From NCBI RefSeq assembly GCF_003234185.1, contig NZ_QKSM01000021.1, positions 1-33,023 of the forward strand: a DNA stretch of 33,023 nt, given 5' to 3'. The notes beneath the pieces were generated by a model. That model ran no database searches. It was not told the DNA's origin and was given only the letters and a program-made list of their open reading frames with translations. Source of the DNA: Curtobacterium sp. MCSS17_008. GTDB taxonomy: Bacteria; Actinomycetota; Actinomycetes; Actinomycetales; Microbacteriaceae. Below, in pieces: positions 1 through 9,582 of the stretch; positions within the stretch are counted from its first letter, which is position 1, and the number at the start of each line of letters is the position of its first letter. Position numbers and translations under genes: made by a program.

Positions 1-122
1 CAGCAGGAGCCCGAGCACGGCGAGGAACGCGCCCCGCCACCGCCACCGCCACGGGTGCAAGGTCGAAGCGCCCGGGCGGCGCCTGGCGGGGCGCGTTCCT
101 CGCCGTGCTCGGGCTCCTGCTG
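1..122. repeat. 39-bp perfect inverted repeat at the window's left end
   Basis: Bases 1-39 are the exact reverse complement of bases 84-122, separated by a 44-base loop (40-83). The right arm lies in the comF reading frame and codes for the protein's N-terminal hydrophobic stretch. The left arm starts at the very first base of the window. A coding sequence copied backwards at a contig edge is the usual trace of a fold-back (chimeric) read or an assembly artefact. A natural perfect hairpin of this size in a start region would be unusual. Bases 1-39 should therefore not be trusted as genomic upstream sequence. Confidence 0.9.
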
Positions 123-809
123 CCCGTGGCCTGCGTCGGCTGCGGTCGACCCGACCGCGCCGTCTGCGCCGCATGCCGAACGGACCTGGAGGCCACGCCA
201 CGGTGTCGACGGCTGGTCGCCGGCGTCCGGCTCGACGCCGCGTTCGCCTACGAGGGCCTGGTGCGCGTCCTCGTCCTCGAACTCAAGCTGCGGAACCGCA
301 CCGACCTCGCACCGGCGCTCGCCGAGCGGTTCGGGGTGCTCGTCCGTCGTGCACTGGACGACGCCCCGGGCGCGCTGCTCGTGCGGGTCCCGCCGTCCCG
401 GACCGGCGCGCGGCGCCGCGGGTTCGACCCGGTGGTCCTCCTGCTGCGCCGGTCCCGCGCGGTCGGGCGACGACGCGTCGCGCGCAGCCGCACCCTCCGC
501 CGGGCGCGGCCGGCCGGGACGCGTCCGGTCCGGACGGACGGGGCCGCCGTGGCCCGGACGCCGGACGCGGCCGCGCCGACCGCCCTGACCGCGGCGTCCG
601 GTGCGCACGGCCAGAAGGAGCGCACCGCGCTGGAACGCGTCGAGGCGACCGTCGGCACCCTCCGTGCCTCCGGCGTCGCGGGGCGCGACGTGGTGGTCGT
701 CGACGACGTCGTGACCACCGGCGTCACCATGGCCGAGGCGGTCCGAGCCGTCCGCGCGGCCGGCGGACGGGTCGTGCGGTGCGTCGCGCTCGCCGAGGTC
801 GAGGAGTGA
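105..809 (+). CDS. comF: ComF-family phosphoribosyltransferase-like protein (5' end uncertain)
   Basis: This is a ComF/GntX-family protein, related to the competence protein ComF and to amidophosphoribosyltransferases; its substrate in actinobacteria is not established. From the GTG at 105 it has 234 residues. Cys10, Cys13, Cys21 and Cys24 form the N-terminal zinc-ribbon pattern. A basic RRRGFDPV motif lies near residue 104, and the PRPP-binding loop VVVVDDVVTTG is at 196-206. Residues about 120-168 are an Arg/Ala/Pro-rich stretch longer than I expect for the family. The frame stays open upstream of 105 without another start codon, through plausible ComF sequence (AWRGAFLAVLGLLLPVAC), so the true start is probably further upstream and lost in the fold-back repeat. 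It precedes hpf and secA, the conserved actinobacterial order. Confidence 0.85.
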   Translation: MLGLLLPVACVGCGRPDRAVCAACRTDLEATPRCRRLVAGVRLDAAFAYEGLVRVLVLELKLRNRTDLAPALAERFGVLVRRALDDAPGALLVRVPPSRTGARRRGFDPVVLLLRRSRAVGRRRVARSRTLRRARPAGTRPVRTDGAAVARTPDAAAPTALTAASGAHGQKERTALERVEATVGTLRASGVAGRDVVVVDDVVTTGVTMAEAVRAVRAAGGRVVRCVALAEVEE

Positions 810-887
810 ACCCCGGGCGGCGGAACGGTGGACGGCCGAGGACGGCTGTGTGTCCGGTGGGTGTCGGTCACGACCCGCCGGTGCGTG

Positions 888-917
888 GTGACGCTGTCGG
901 GGCAGGGGGTCTAGCCT
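888..917 (+). promoter_or_regulatory. Putative hpf promoter
   Basis: A -35-like GTGACG (888-893) and a -10-like TAGCCT (912-917) are separated by 18 bases. Transcription would start near 924, giving a leader of about 60 bases before the hpf start at 983. Confidence 0.5.
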
Positions 918-982
918 CGCGGCAAGGCGTTCGGGATCGCCGGATGGAGGCGACGCGCCGAAGTACGGATGGGAGCCGCCAC

Positions 983-1687
983 ATGGACGTGACGATCACG
1001 GGCCGGAACGTCGGGGTCACCGATCGATTCCGCACCTACGTCGAACAGAAGTCCGAGAAGATCGACGTGCTCGCCGACCGCGCCCTCGCCTTCGAGGTGC
1101 GCCTCAGCCGCCACAACGAGAAGTCCGGCGGCGCCCAGGGCGAGGACCGCGTCGAGCTCACCCTGATCGGCCCCGGGCCCCTCGTGCGGGCCGAGTCGGC
1201 GGCGTCGGACAAGTACGCGGCCTTCGACCTCGCCTTCGCACGCATCACCGAGCGCCTGCGTCGCGCACGCGACCGGCGCAAGGTGCACCGGGGCCGCCAC
1301 CGCCCGACCTCCGTCGCCGAGGCGGCCGGCACCGGCTTCGAGCACATGGACGTCACGCCGGCCGACGGACGCCTGATCGAGACCGTCGCGACCGGGGCGG
1401 TCCCGGTCGTCGAGGAGCAGCACGAGGACGACACCGAGGTCTACTCGCCCGTGGTGATCCGCCACAAGGTCTTCAACGAGGCGCCGATGACCGTCGACGA
1501 CGCGCTCTACCGCATGGAGCTCGTCGGCCACGACTTCTACCTCTTCGTCGACGCGGAGACCCGACGTCCGAGCGTCGTGTACCGCCGCAAGGGGTGGGAC
1601 TACGGCGTGATCGGCATCGAGGACGCCGGGTCGGGGGCAGCGCCGACGGAGGATGCCGCTGCGTCCCGGTCCGCCGCCGTCGCCTAG
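983..1687 (+). CDS. hpf: Ribosome hibernation promoting factor, long form
   Basis: The 234-residue protein is a long HPF (RaiA/YfiA superfamily). Such proteins bind the 30S decoding region and pair ribosomes into inactive 100S dimers in slow growth or stress. The N-terminal domain (about 1-105, beginning MDVTITGRNVGVTDRFR) is the ribosome-binding fold and ends in a basic patch, RLRRARDRRK. A linker of about 45 residues follows. The C-terminal dimerisation domain (about 150-212) contains VIRHKVFNEAPMTVDDALYR and VVYRRKGWDYGVIGI. The ATG at 983 is chosen because it matches the family N-terminus and has a GGGAG ribosome-binding site at 971-975. The open frame extends far upstream, but that part looks like a shadow of comF. 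A strong terminator follows. Confidence 0.95.
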   Translation: MDVTITGRNVGVTDRFRTYVEQKSEKIDVLADRALAFEVRLSRHNEKSGGAQGEDRVELTLIGPGPLVRAESAASDKYAAFDLAFARITERLRRARDRRKVHRGRHRPTSVAEAAGTGFEHMDVTPADGRLIETVATGAVPVVEEQHEDDTEVYSPVVIRHKVFNEAPMTVDDALYRMELVGHDFYLFVDAETRRPSVVYRRKGWDYGVIGIEDAGSGAAPTEDAAASRSAAVA

Positions 1688-1700
1688 TCAGGGGCACCCC

Positions 1701-1747
1701 AGGAGCGGGTGCGCGCGGTCCTCACGGGGCCGCGCGCACCCGCTCCT
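1701..1747 (+). terminator. hpf terminator hairpin
   Basis: A perfect 18-bp stem (1701-1718 with 1730-1747) closes an 11-base loop just after the hpf stop. It has no long T-tract, which is usual for high-GC actinobacteria. Its arms do not belong to the GGAGGCGCG hairpin family found elsewhere in the window. Confidence 0.75.
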
Positions 1748-1775
1748 CTCCCAGCGGGAGGTTCCGCCGGGTTGC

Positions 1776-1781
1776 TAGCAT
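1776..1781 (+). promoter_or_regulatory. Putative secA -10 box
   Basis: TAGCAT at 1776-1781 would start transcription near 1788, giving a leader of about 48 bases with a strong TAAGGAG ribosome-binding site (1824-1830) before the secA GTG. Confidence 0.45.
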
Positions 1782-1835
1782 GACTGGCTGTTCGGATCGC
1801 GCAGGTCGCGCGCGACGACCCCGTAAGGAGCTCAC

Positions 1836-4619
<2,784 letters not shown>

Positions 4620-4641
4620 CACGCACCGCAGGACGCGGTGA

Positions 4642-4693
4642 TCGACGGACAGGAGGCGCGGGGCCGGTGAGCCCCGCGCCTCCTGTCCGTCGA
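4642..4693. terminator. Bidirectional terminator between secA and the Rv3235-like gene
   Basis: A perfect 23-bp stem (4642-4664 with 4671-4693) closes a 6-base loop between two convergent genes. The arm contains GGACAGGAGGCGCG, the core shared with the hairpins at 7971, 15073 and 24236. Confidence 0.8.
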
Positions 4694-4698
4694 CGTAG

Positions 4699-5181
4699 TC
4701 AGAGCACCCCCACGGCGGTGGCCCGCCACCGGCCCTGCCGGAGCTCCAGCCGCAGGGCGACCGCCCGCGCGTGACTGCGGGTGTGCACGATCACCGCGGC
4801 CTCGGCCACGCCGGGCGCGGGTTCGCACACCTGCACGCTGCCGACCTGCAGCAGCGGCCGCGCGCGAGATCGCTCGCCGAGTGCCCGGGCGCGGGCGGCG
4901 AGGGCGGCACGCTGCAGCAGGTGCCGTTGCACGTCCTCGGTGATCCAGCGCGCGATGCTGTCGACCTCGCGCCCGCCGGTGAGCACCTCGACCACGCACA
5001 GGCCGAGGGCCCGTGCGATCGTGGCGACGTCCGGCTGACCGTCGTCGTCCGACGGGTGCGGTCTCGTCGGCGCGGCGACCTCGTAGGCCGTCGCCGCCGT
5101 GTCCGGCACCGGTACGAGCCCCCGAGGCGCCCGCTCCGTCTCGCCGTCGTCCCCGATCGGACGTGCTTCTCCTGCCGCCAT
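4699..5181 (-). CDS. Rv3235 family protein (DUF6459-like)
   Basis: The 160-residue protein has a low-complexity N-terminus (about 1-60) and a compact C-terminal domain (about 68-160). That domain begins with VATIARALGLCVVEVLTGGR, contains IARWITEDVQRHLLQR, and ends with beta-rich sequence (SVQVCEPAPGVAEAAVIV...RWRATAVGVL). This matches the small actinobacterial Rv3235 family, whose function is unknown to me and whose genes often lie near secA. The ATG at 5181 is preferred over a longer open frame because a GGAGGGG ribosome-binding site lies just upstream and the extra N-terminal residues are not family-like. It is divergent from pdtaS and shares a 109-base intergenic region that holds two inverted repeats. 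Confidence 0.75.
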   Translation of the reverse strand: MAAGEARPIGDDGETERAPRGLVPVPDTAATAYEVAAPTRPHPSDDDGQPDVATIARALGLCVVEVLTGGREVDSIARWITEDVQRHLLQRAALAARARALGERSRARPLLQVGSVQVCEPAPGVAEAAVIVHTRSHARAVALRLELRQGRWRATAVGVL

Positions 5182-5213
5182 GTCCCCTCCGCCCACGAGC
5201 GTGCGGACGAATG

Positions 5214-5230
5214 GAACATCTGAAATGTTC
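5214..5230. promoter_or_regulatory. GAACAT-N5-ATGTTC inverted repeat (candidate operator)
   Basis: A perfect 6-5-6 inverted repeat lies between the divergent Rv3235-like gene and pdtaS. It is about 33 bases upstream of the Rv3235-like start. No regulator can be assigned from sequence; it does not fit the GAAC-N4-GTTC spacing of Gram-positive SOS boxes. Confidence 0.4.
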
Positions 5231-5241
5231 TTGACCGAGTG

Positions 5242-5267
5242 CTGTGGACGAGCGGCGTTGTCCACAG
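5242..5267. promoter_or_regulatory. CTGTGGAC-N10-GTCCACAG inverted repeat in the pdtaS promoter
   Basis: Two perfect 8-base arms (5242-5249 and 5260-5267) flank a 10-base spacer. The right arm overlaps the likely pdtaS -35 element (TTGTCC, 5258-5263), a position suited to a repressor. Confidence 0.4.
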
Positions 5268-5290
5268 AGGGGCGCACCTAGACTGGCCGG
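5258..5290 (+). promoter_or_regulatory. Leaderless promoter of pdtaS
   Basis: TTGTCC at 5258-5263 and TAGACT at 5279-5284 are followed by six bases and then the GTG at 5291. Transcription should begin at or next to the start codon. There is no ribosome-binding site. Confidence 0.6.
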
Positions 5291-6796
5291 GTGTCGACCC
5301 TCAGTGACCTCGTCCTCGCACAAGGCCGATCCTCCGAAGCGGACGTGGAGTGGCTCCACCTGCTCGTGGGGGACTGGCAGCTCCTCGCCGACCTGTCCTT
5401 CGCCGACATGGTGCTCTGGGTGCCGACGGCCGAGGACGGCTCGTTCGTCGCGGTCGCCCACGCACGGCCGAGCTCGGCTGCGACGCTGTTCTACCGCGAC
5501 ATCGTCGGGCAGGAGATCCGCGAGGAGTGGCGTGACCAGGTCACCCAGTGCTTCGCGAGTGCCACGGTCGTCGACTCCGCCGAACCGGACTGGTACGAGG
5601 ACACCCCGACCCGCGTCCGCGCGATCCCGGTCCTCCGCCGCCTGAACACGAACAGCACCGAGACCACCGACCGTCCGATCGCCGTCGTCACCCGGCACTC
5701 CAACCAGGACGAGATGCGGACCCCGAGCCGCCAGGAGCTCAACTTCACCGCGAGCGCGAACGACCTGTTCGGCATGATCGCCACGGGTGACTTCCCGGAC
5801 CTCGGTGCGCCGGCAGGGCCCCGCCGCGGTGCTCCCCGTGCGAGCGACGGCCTGCTCCGCCTCGACACCAACGGCACTGTGACGTTCGCCAGCCCGAACG
5901 GTCTGAGCGCGTTCAACCGGATGGGGTTCGAGGGGGAGCTGGAGCGGAAGTCCCTCGCCGAGGTGACCACCGAGCTCATCGGCGCGAAGCTCGACGTCGA
6001 CGAGTCCCTGCCGCTCGTCGTCACGGGGCGTGCCCCCTGGCGCGCCGACGTCGAGGCGAAGGGCGTCACGGTCTCCCTCCGCTCGATCCCGCTGCGCGAC
6101 CACGGAGAGCGCATCGGGGCGATCGTGCTGTGCCGGGACGTCACCGAGCTCCGGCACCAGGAGCGCGAGCTCATCACCAAGGACGCGACGATCCGCGAGA
6201 TCCACCACCGCGTGAAGAACAACCTGCAGACGGTGGCCTCCCTGCTGCGCATCCAGGCGCGCCGGACCCACTCGGACGAGGCCCGGACCTCGTTGCAGAA
6301 CGCCATGCGCCGCGTCGCCGCGATCGCCGTCGTGCACGACACCCTGTCGACGGGGCTCAGTCAGAACGTCGACTTCGACGAGGTCTTCGACTCCGTGCTG
6401 AAGCTCGTCACCGAGGTCGCCGCGTCGCACAACACCACGGTGCGCCCGAAGAAGACCGGCGAGTTCGGCGTCCTGCCGTCCGAGGCCGCGACCCCGCTGG
6501 CGCTCGGGCTCACCGAGCTCGTGACGAACGCCGTCGAGCACGGGCTCGACGGGCGCGACGGCGAGGTCGAGATCGTCGCGGACCGTTCCGACGACCACCT
6601 CGACATCCAGGTGCGTGACAACGGCGTCGGCCTGCCGGAGGGCAAGGTCGGCTCGGGTCTCGGCACCCAGATCGTCCGAACGCTCATCCAGGGTGAGCTC
6701 GGCGGCACCATCGACTGGCACACGCTCACCGGCAGCGGCACCGAGGTCACCATCACGATCCCGTTCCGCTGGCTGACGGCGGCCGGCGCGGCGTAG
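5291..6796 (+). CDS. pdtaS: PdtaS-type sensor histidine kinase
   Basis: This 501-residue soluble kinase matches PdtaS (Rv3220c), whose partner PdtaR is an RNA-binding antiterminator response regulator. Domains in order: an N-terminal GAF-like sensor (about 1-155), a PAS domain (about 183-285), a HisKA_2 dimerisation domain with the phospho-acceptor motif REIHHRVKNNLQTV (His305/His306), and a HATPase domain (about 385-495) with ELVTNAVEHG, DNGVGLPEG and GSGLGTQIV. There are no membrane segments. The GTG start is supported by TAGACT six bases upstream, so the mRNA is probably leaderless. No pdtaR is adjacent, which is also the case in Mycobacterium. The convergent pairing with a WhiB1-type gene is the same as in M. 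tuberculosis. Confidence 0.9.
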   Translation: MSTLSDLVLAQGRSSEADVEWLHLLVGDWQLLADLSFADMVLWVPTAEDGSFVAVAHARPSSAATLFYRDIVGQEIREEWRDQVTQCFASATVVDSAEPDWYEDTPTRVRAIPVLRRLNTNSTETTDRPIAVVTRHSNQDEMRTPSRQELNFTASANDLFGMIATGDFPDLGAPAGPRRGAPRASDGLLRLDTNGTVTFASPNGLSAFNRMGFEGELERKSLAEVTTELIGAKLDVDESLPLVVTGRAPWRADVEAKGVTVSLRSIPLRDHGERIGAIVLCRDVTELRHQERELITKDATIREIHHRVKNNLQTVASLLRIQARRTHSDEARTSLQNAMRRVAAIAVVHDTLSTGLSQNVDFDEVFDSVLKLVTEVAASHNTTVRPKKTGEFGVLPSEAATPLALGLTELVTNAVEHGLDGRDGEVEIVADRSDDHLDIQVRDNGVGLPEGKVGSGLGTQIVRTLIQGELGGTIDWHTLTGSGTEVTITIPFRWLTAAGAA

Positions 6797-6805
6797 TCGG
6801 GCGCA

Positions 6806-6868
6806 GAACACCCGTGTTCGTCGTCCGAACACCGGAAAATGGGTGTTCGTCCCACGAACACCGGTGTC
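6806..6868. repeat. Cluster of GAACACC / GGTGTTC palindromes
   Basis: Three palindromes follow one another: GAACACCCGTGTTC (6806-6819), CGAACACC-N8-GGTGTTCG (6826-6849), and CGAACACCGGTGTC (6855-6868, nearly perfect). Their centres, at about 6812.5, 6837.5 and 6862.5, are 25 bases apart. The element CGAACACC also recurs at 29 bases (6826 and 6855). The cluster lies just past the pdtaS stop and runs straight into the 29-bp tandem repeats. Its function is unknown. Confidence 0.7.
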
Positions 6869-6955
6869 TTGCGGGCGGCACGCGGTGCTGGCGGACCGCG
6901 CGGGCGGCACCCGGCGCTGGTGGACCGCGCGGGCGGCACCCGGCGCTGGTGGACC
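6869..6955. repeat. Three 29-bp tandem direct repeats
   Basis: Copies lie at 6869-6897, 6898-6926 and 6927-6955. The second and third are identical and the first differs at a few positions. The copies abut with no spacers, so this is a small tandem repeat and not a CRISPR array. No open frame with family support runs through it. Confidence 0.85.
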
Positions 6956-6957
6956 GC

Positions 6958-7006
6958 ACACGACGACGCCCGTCGCTCCCGGGGGGAGCGACGGGCGTCG
7001 TCGTGT
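6958..7006. terminator. Bidirectional terminator between pdtaS and whiB
   Basis: A perfect 23-bp stem (6958-6980 with 6984-7006) closes a 3-base loop. It sits between convergent genes and ends 14 bases before the whiB stop codon. Confidence 0.8.
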
Positions 7007-7019
7007 CAGGCGCGCTGCG

Positions 7020-7268
7020 TCAGGAGGCGCGGCGGGCGCGGGCGGCGCGACGCTTCAGCGCACGACGCTCGTCCTCGCTGAGACCGCCCCAGACGCCGGA
7101 GTCCTGGTTGTTCTCGAGCGCGTACTGCAGGCACATCTCGGTGACGGTGCAACGCGCGCACACCGACTTGGCCTTCTCGATCTGGTCGACGGCGGGTCCG
7201 GTGTTCCCAACGGGGAAGAAGAGCTCGGGGTCCGCGGTGAGGCAGGCTGCCTGGTCACGCCAGTCCAT
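7020..7268 (-). CDS. whiB1: WhiB1-type [4Fe-4S] transcriptional regulator
   Basis: The 82-residue protein is a WhiB-like regulator. These proteins carry a [4Fe-4S] cluster and usually act with the primary sigma factor. The cluster ligands are Cys9, Cys37, Cys40 and Cys46 (C...CxxCxxxxxC). The GVWGG turn is at 58-62, followed by the basic DNA-binding tail SEDERRALKRRAARARR. The MDWRDQAAC start and ELFFPVGNTGPA segment are WhiB1-like. The ATG at 7268 has AAGGAG eight bases upstream. The open frame extends further upstream, but that part has no family similarity. It converges with pdtaS, as in Mycobacterium. The 258-base gap to the divergent gene at 7527 leaves room for a long regulated leader, but I cannot place its promoter. 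Confidence 0.93.
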   Translation of the reverse strand: MDWRDQAACLTADPELFFPVGNTGPAVDQIEKAKSVCARCTVTEMCLQYALENNQDSGVWGGLSEDERRALKRRAARARRAS

Positions 7269-7526
7269 GTGTGGTGCTCCTTGATGTCGATGCTCGAACG
7301 GCAGGCCGGGGCCGCGGCTCGGGGATCGGAACGCTGGCATGCACAGGGCACGAGGGGAACCTGTGGGGGAGGCTTCCGCTGGGAGCGAGTCTGACGCCCG
7401 CTGAACGCTCGGGGGAGAAGCGTCGAACCGCGGGAGACGCACACCACATCGTGCCGTCCAAACGACCTCGAATATCGTTCCATACTGGTAGGGCCAAATC
7501 AAGGGTCCCGATGCTGGAGGCTTGCT

Positions 7527-7961
7527 GTGCCCGACACCACCCCGACCGGTCCGGAGCCCACCGCGGGACGCGCACCGGCCGTCCTCGCCCTGCTCGTCGT
7601 CGTCGGGCTCGAGGCCCTCGCGCTCGTCGTCGTGACCGTCGTCCTGCTCGTCGAGTCGATCGTCGCGCCCTCGTCGAGCATCGCCTCCGCGATCGCGCTC
7701 ACCCTGCTCAGCGCGATCGCCGCCCTGTGGCTGGTCTCGCTCGTGGTCGGGCTCAGCAGGCGTCGCCCCTGGGTGCGCTCGGGGATCATCGTCTGGCAGG
7801 TCCTGCAGGGGGCGCTCGCGATCGGTGCCTTCCAGGGCGTCTTCCGCGTCGCGTGGGTCGGGTGGGTGCTCCTCGTCCCGGCGCTGCTGGGGCTCACGCT
7901 GGTGCTGTCGCGCGCGGTGACCGGTTGGCTCGTCCCACGGGACGCGCGCGACGAGGGCTGA
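7527..7961 (+). CDS. Small integral membrane protein, unknown function
   Basis: The 144-residue protein has about four hydrophobic segments (near 18-42, 51-74, 83-102 and 108-130), a short polar N-terminus rich in Thr/Pro, and a charged C-terminus (PRDARDEG). I recognise no catalytic or transport motif. The GTG start at 7527 has GGAGG at 7516-7520. It is divergent from whiB and convergent with bcp, sharing a strong hairpin with the latter. It stands alone in its own transcript. Confidence 0.75.
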   Translation: MPDTTPTGPEPTAGRAPAVLALLVVVGLEALALVVVTVVLLVESIVAPSSSIASAIALTLLSAIAALWLVSLVVGLSRRRPWVRSGIIVWQVLQGALAIGAFQGVFRVAWVGWVLLVPALLGLTLVLSRAVTGWLVPRDARDEG

Positions 7962-7970
7962 CGACCCCGG

Positions 7971-8018
7971 GACGGACGGGAGGCGCGGTGCCGGTCGGCA
8001 CCGCGCCTCCCGTCCGTC
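7971..8018. terminator. Bidirectional terminator (GGACGGGAGGCGCG family)
   Basis: A 21-bp stem (7971-7991 with 7998-8018) closes a 6-base loop between the convergent membrane-protein gene and bcp. The arm core is GGACGGGAGGCGCGG, shared with the hairpin at 15073 and others. Confidence 0.8.
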
Positions 8019-8046
8019 CGGGGGCCGCGCTCGTCGCGGTCGGCGC

Positions 8047-8517
8047 TCAGACCAGGCCGAGCTTCTTCCGCAGGCTGGCGACGTGGCCGGTCGCCTTGAC
8101 GTTGTAGAGCGGCAGCTGCACGCGGCCCTCCTCGTCGACGACGATCGTCGAGCGGATCGTGCCGGTCACGATCTTCCCGTAGTTGTTCTTCTCGCCCCAC
8201 GCGCCGTACGCCCGGTGCACCGCGAGGTCCGGGTCGCTCAGCAGCGGGAAGGTGAGTGCCTGCTCGTGCTGGAAGGTCTTGAGCTTCGCCTGCTCGTCCT
8301 TCGAGACGCCGAGCACCTCGTAGCCGGCCGCCTGCAGCGACGACATGTTGTCGCGGAAGTCGCACGCCTCGGTGGTGCAGCCCGGGGTGGAGGCCGCCGG
8401 GTAGAAGTACACGATGACCTTCCGCCCGCGCAGGTCGGCGAGGCTGTGCTGCACGCCGTCCTGGTCCGGGAGGGTGAAGTCGGGGGCGGTGTCGCCGGCG
8501 GCGAGACGGTCCGTCAT
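8047..8517 (-). CDS. bcp: Thioredoxin-dependent peroxiredoxin Bcp
   Basis: The 156-residue protein is a PrxQ/BCP peroxiredoxin that reduces hydrogen peroxide and alkyl hydroperoxides with electrons from thioredoxin. The active site STPGCTTEACDFRD gives peroxidatic Cys47 and resolving Cys52 five residues later, typical of the alpha-2/alpha-3 PrxQ type. VYFYPAASTPGC and GVSKDEQAKLKTFQ are family signatures. The ATG at 8517 fits the family N-terminus and has AAGGAG at 8522-8527 (four bases upstream, rather close). The open frame extends upstream, but that part has no family support. Confidence 0.95.
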   Translation of the reverse strand: MTDRLAAGDTAPDFTLPDQDGVQHSLADLRGRKVIVYFYPAASTPGCTTEACDFRDNMSSLQAAGYEVLGVSKDEQAKLKTFQHEQALTFPLLSDPDLAVHRAYGAWGEKNNYGKIVTGTIRSTIVVDEEGRVQLPLYNVKATGHVASLRKKLGLV

Positions 8518-8571
8518 GGGGCTCCTTGAGGTTCCTGTGCCCGAGTGGTCATGAGCACGCGGAACCCATGC

Positions 8572-8577
8572 TATTGT
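8572..8577 (+). promoter_or_regulatory. Possible tRNA-Lys -10 box
   Basis: TATTGT at 8572-8577 lies in a locally A/T-rich patch about 50 bases before the tRNA. I could not find a convincing -35 element. Confidence 0.35.
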
Positions 8578-8629
8578 TGTTTCCCGTTGCAGCACGGAAG
8601 TGCGAGAGCGACAGACAACTGAACACCAT

Positions 8630-8702
<73 letters not shown>

Positions 8703-8707
8703 CCTCC

Positions 8708-8743
8708 AAGGCCCGGTCGGATCACTCCGACCGGGCCTTCTTC
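8708..8743 (+). terminator. tRNA-Lys terminator
   Basis: A perfect 14-bp stem (8708-8721 with 8726-8739) and a TCAC loop are followed by a short pyrimidine-rich run (CTTCTT). It begins five bases after the tRNA. Confidence 0.85.
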
Positions 8744-8848
8744 GTGTGCCGCGACGACCGGTACCGGGCGACACGCGCGGGATGCGTCCGGGTCGCGGAT
8801 CCGTCGTGCGGATCTCCGACGCGGTCGTCGGTCCCTCGTCGGGGTCCG

Positions 8849-9499
8849 TCAGGTCGTCGGCACGTCGACGACACGTGGCGCGCCGACGACCGGTTCGAGC
8901 GCTCCGGCTGACGCTGCGGCGAGGTCGGCGCGCAGCGCCCCGAGCGCGGTCGCCGGCACCCACAGTGTGAACCCGACCGCGACACCGTAGGTGGGCTCGT
9001 CGAACGTCGCCCCGTGCTGCAGCACCCACTGCCGGAGCACGTTGTCGATGCGGCCGGCGTCGGCGTGCGGCGCGCTGACATCGACGCGGGTGAGCTCGAC
9101 CCGACGCACCGTCGCGGCCCGGTCGAGGGCCGCCGACACCGAGGTCGAGTACGCGCGGACCAGCCCGCCGGCGCCGAGCTTCACGCCGCCGAAGTAGCGC
9201 GTGACGACGGCGACGACGTCGGTGAGGTCGCGGCGACGCAGCACCTCGAGCATCGGCACGCCGGCGGTGCCCGACGGTTCGCCGTCGTCCGACGACCGGG
9301 CCTGGTCGCCCAGGACGTTGGTGACCATCGCACTGCAGTTGTGCCTGGCGTCCCAGTGCCGCCGTCGGACCTCCGTGATGACCCGCTCCGCGTCCTCGAC
9401 GCCGGTCACCGGGGCGACCGTCGTGATGAACCGCGACCGCGTGATCACGATCTCGTGCTGGACGGGGCCGGCGACGGTCGACGGGAAGGTGCGGGTCAC
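8849..9499 (-). CDS. yigZ: YigZ/IMPACT family protein
   Basis: The 216-residue protein belongs to the YigZ (UPF0029/IMPACT) family, a conserved family whose bacterial role is poorly defined. Its two domains are visible. The N-terminal part carries SRFITTVAPV, ARHNCSAMV, DGEPSGTAGVPMLEVL and VTRYFGGVKLGAGGLVRAYS (about 20-120). The C-terminal ferredoxin-like domain runs from about 135 to 200. The GTG start at 9499 follows a TACCCT -10 box (9507-9512 on the minus strand) by seven bases, so the mRNA is probably leaderless. It is divergent from the XRE gene at 9583, with 83 bases between starts. Confidence 0.93.
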   Translation of the reverse strand: MTRTFPSTVAGPVQHEIVITRSRFITTVAPVTGVEDAERVITEVRRRHWDARHNCSAMVTNVLGDQARSSDDGEPSGTAGVPMLEVLRRRDLTDVVAVVTRYFGGVKLGAGGLVRAYSTSVSAALDRAATVRRVELTRVDVSAPHADAGRIDNVLRQWVLQHGATFDEPTYGVAVGFTLWVPATALGALRADLAAASAGALEPVVGAPRVVDVPTT

Positions 9500-9512
9500 G
9501 CGGTCGAGGGTA
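9500..9512 (-). promoter_or_regulatory. Leaderless promoter of yigZ
   Basis: On the minus strand TACCCT (9507-9512) is followed by seven bases and the GTG at 9499. No ribosome-binding site is present. Confidence 0.5.
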
Positions 9513-9537
9513 TCCGCCGTCCGTCGGCGGCCGGCGC

Positions 9538-9543
9538 TACCAT
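9538..9543 (+). promoter_or_regulatory. Putative -10 box of the XRE-IrrE-membrane cassette
   Basis: TACCAT at 9538-9543 would start transcription near 9550, about 33 bases before the XRE gene, whose AGGAG site is at 9568-9572. Confidence 0.45.
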
Positions 9544-9582
9544 GACGAGCACCGCCGGCGACTGGGGAGGAGTCCGATCGAC

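Noticed and set aside
173..982. N-terminal extension of Hpf to the upstream start
   Set aside because: The extra part is out-of-frame comF sequence; the family start and a ribosome-binding site are at 983.
5214..5230. SOS box upstream of the Rv3235-like gene
   Set aside because: GAAC and GTTC half-sites are nine bases apart and not four, so it does not fit the Gram-positive LexA site.
6869..6955. CRISPR array
   Set aside because: The 29-bp copies abut with no spacers, number only three, and no cas genes are present.
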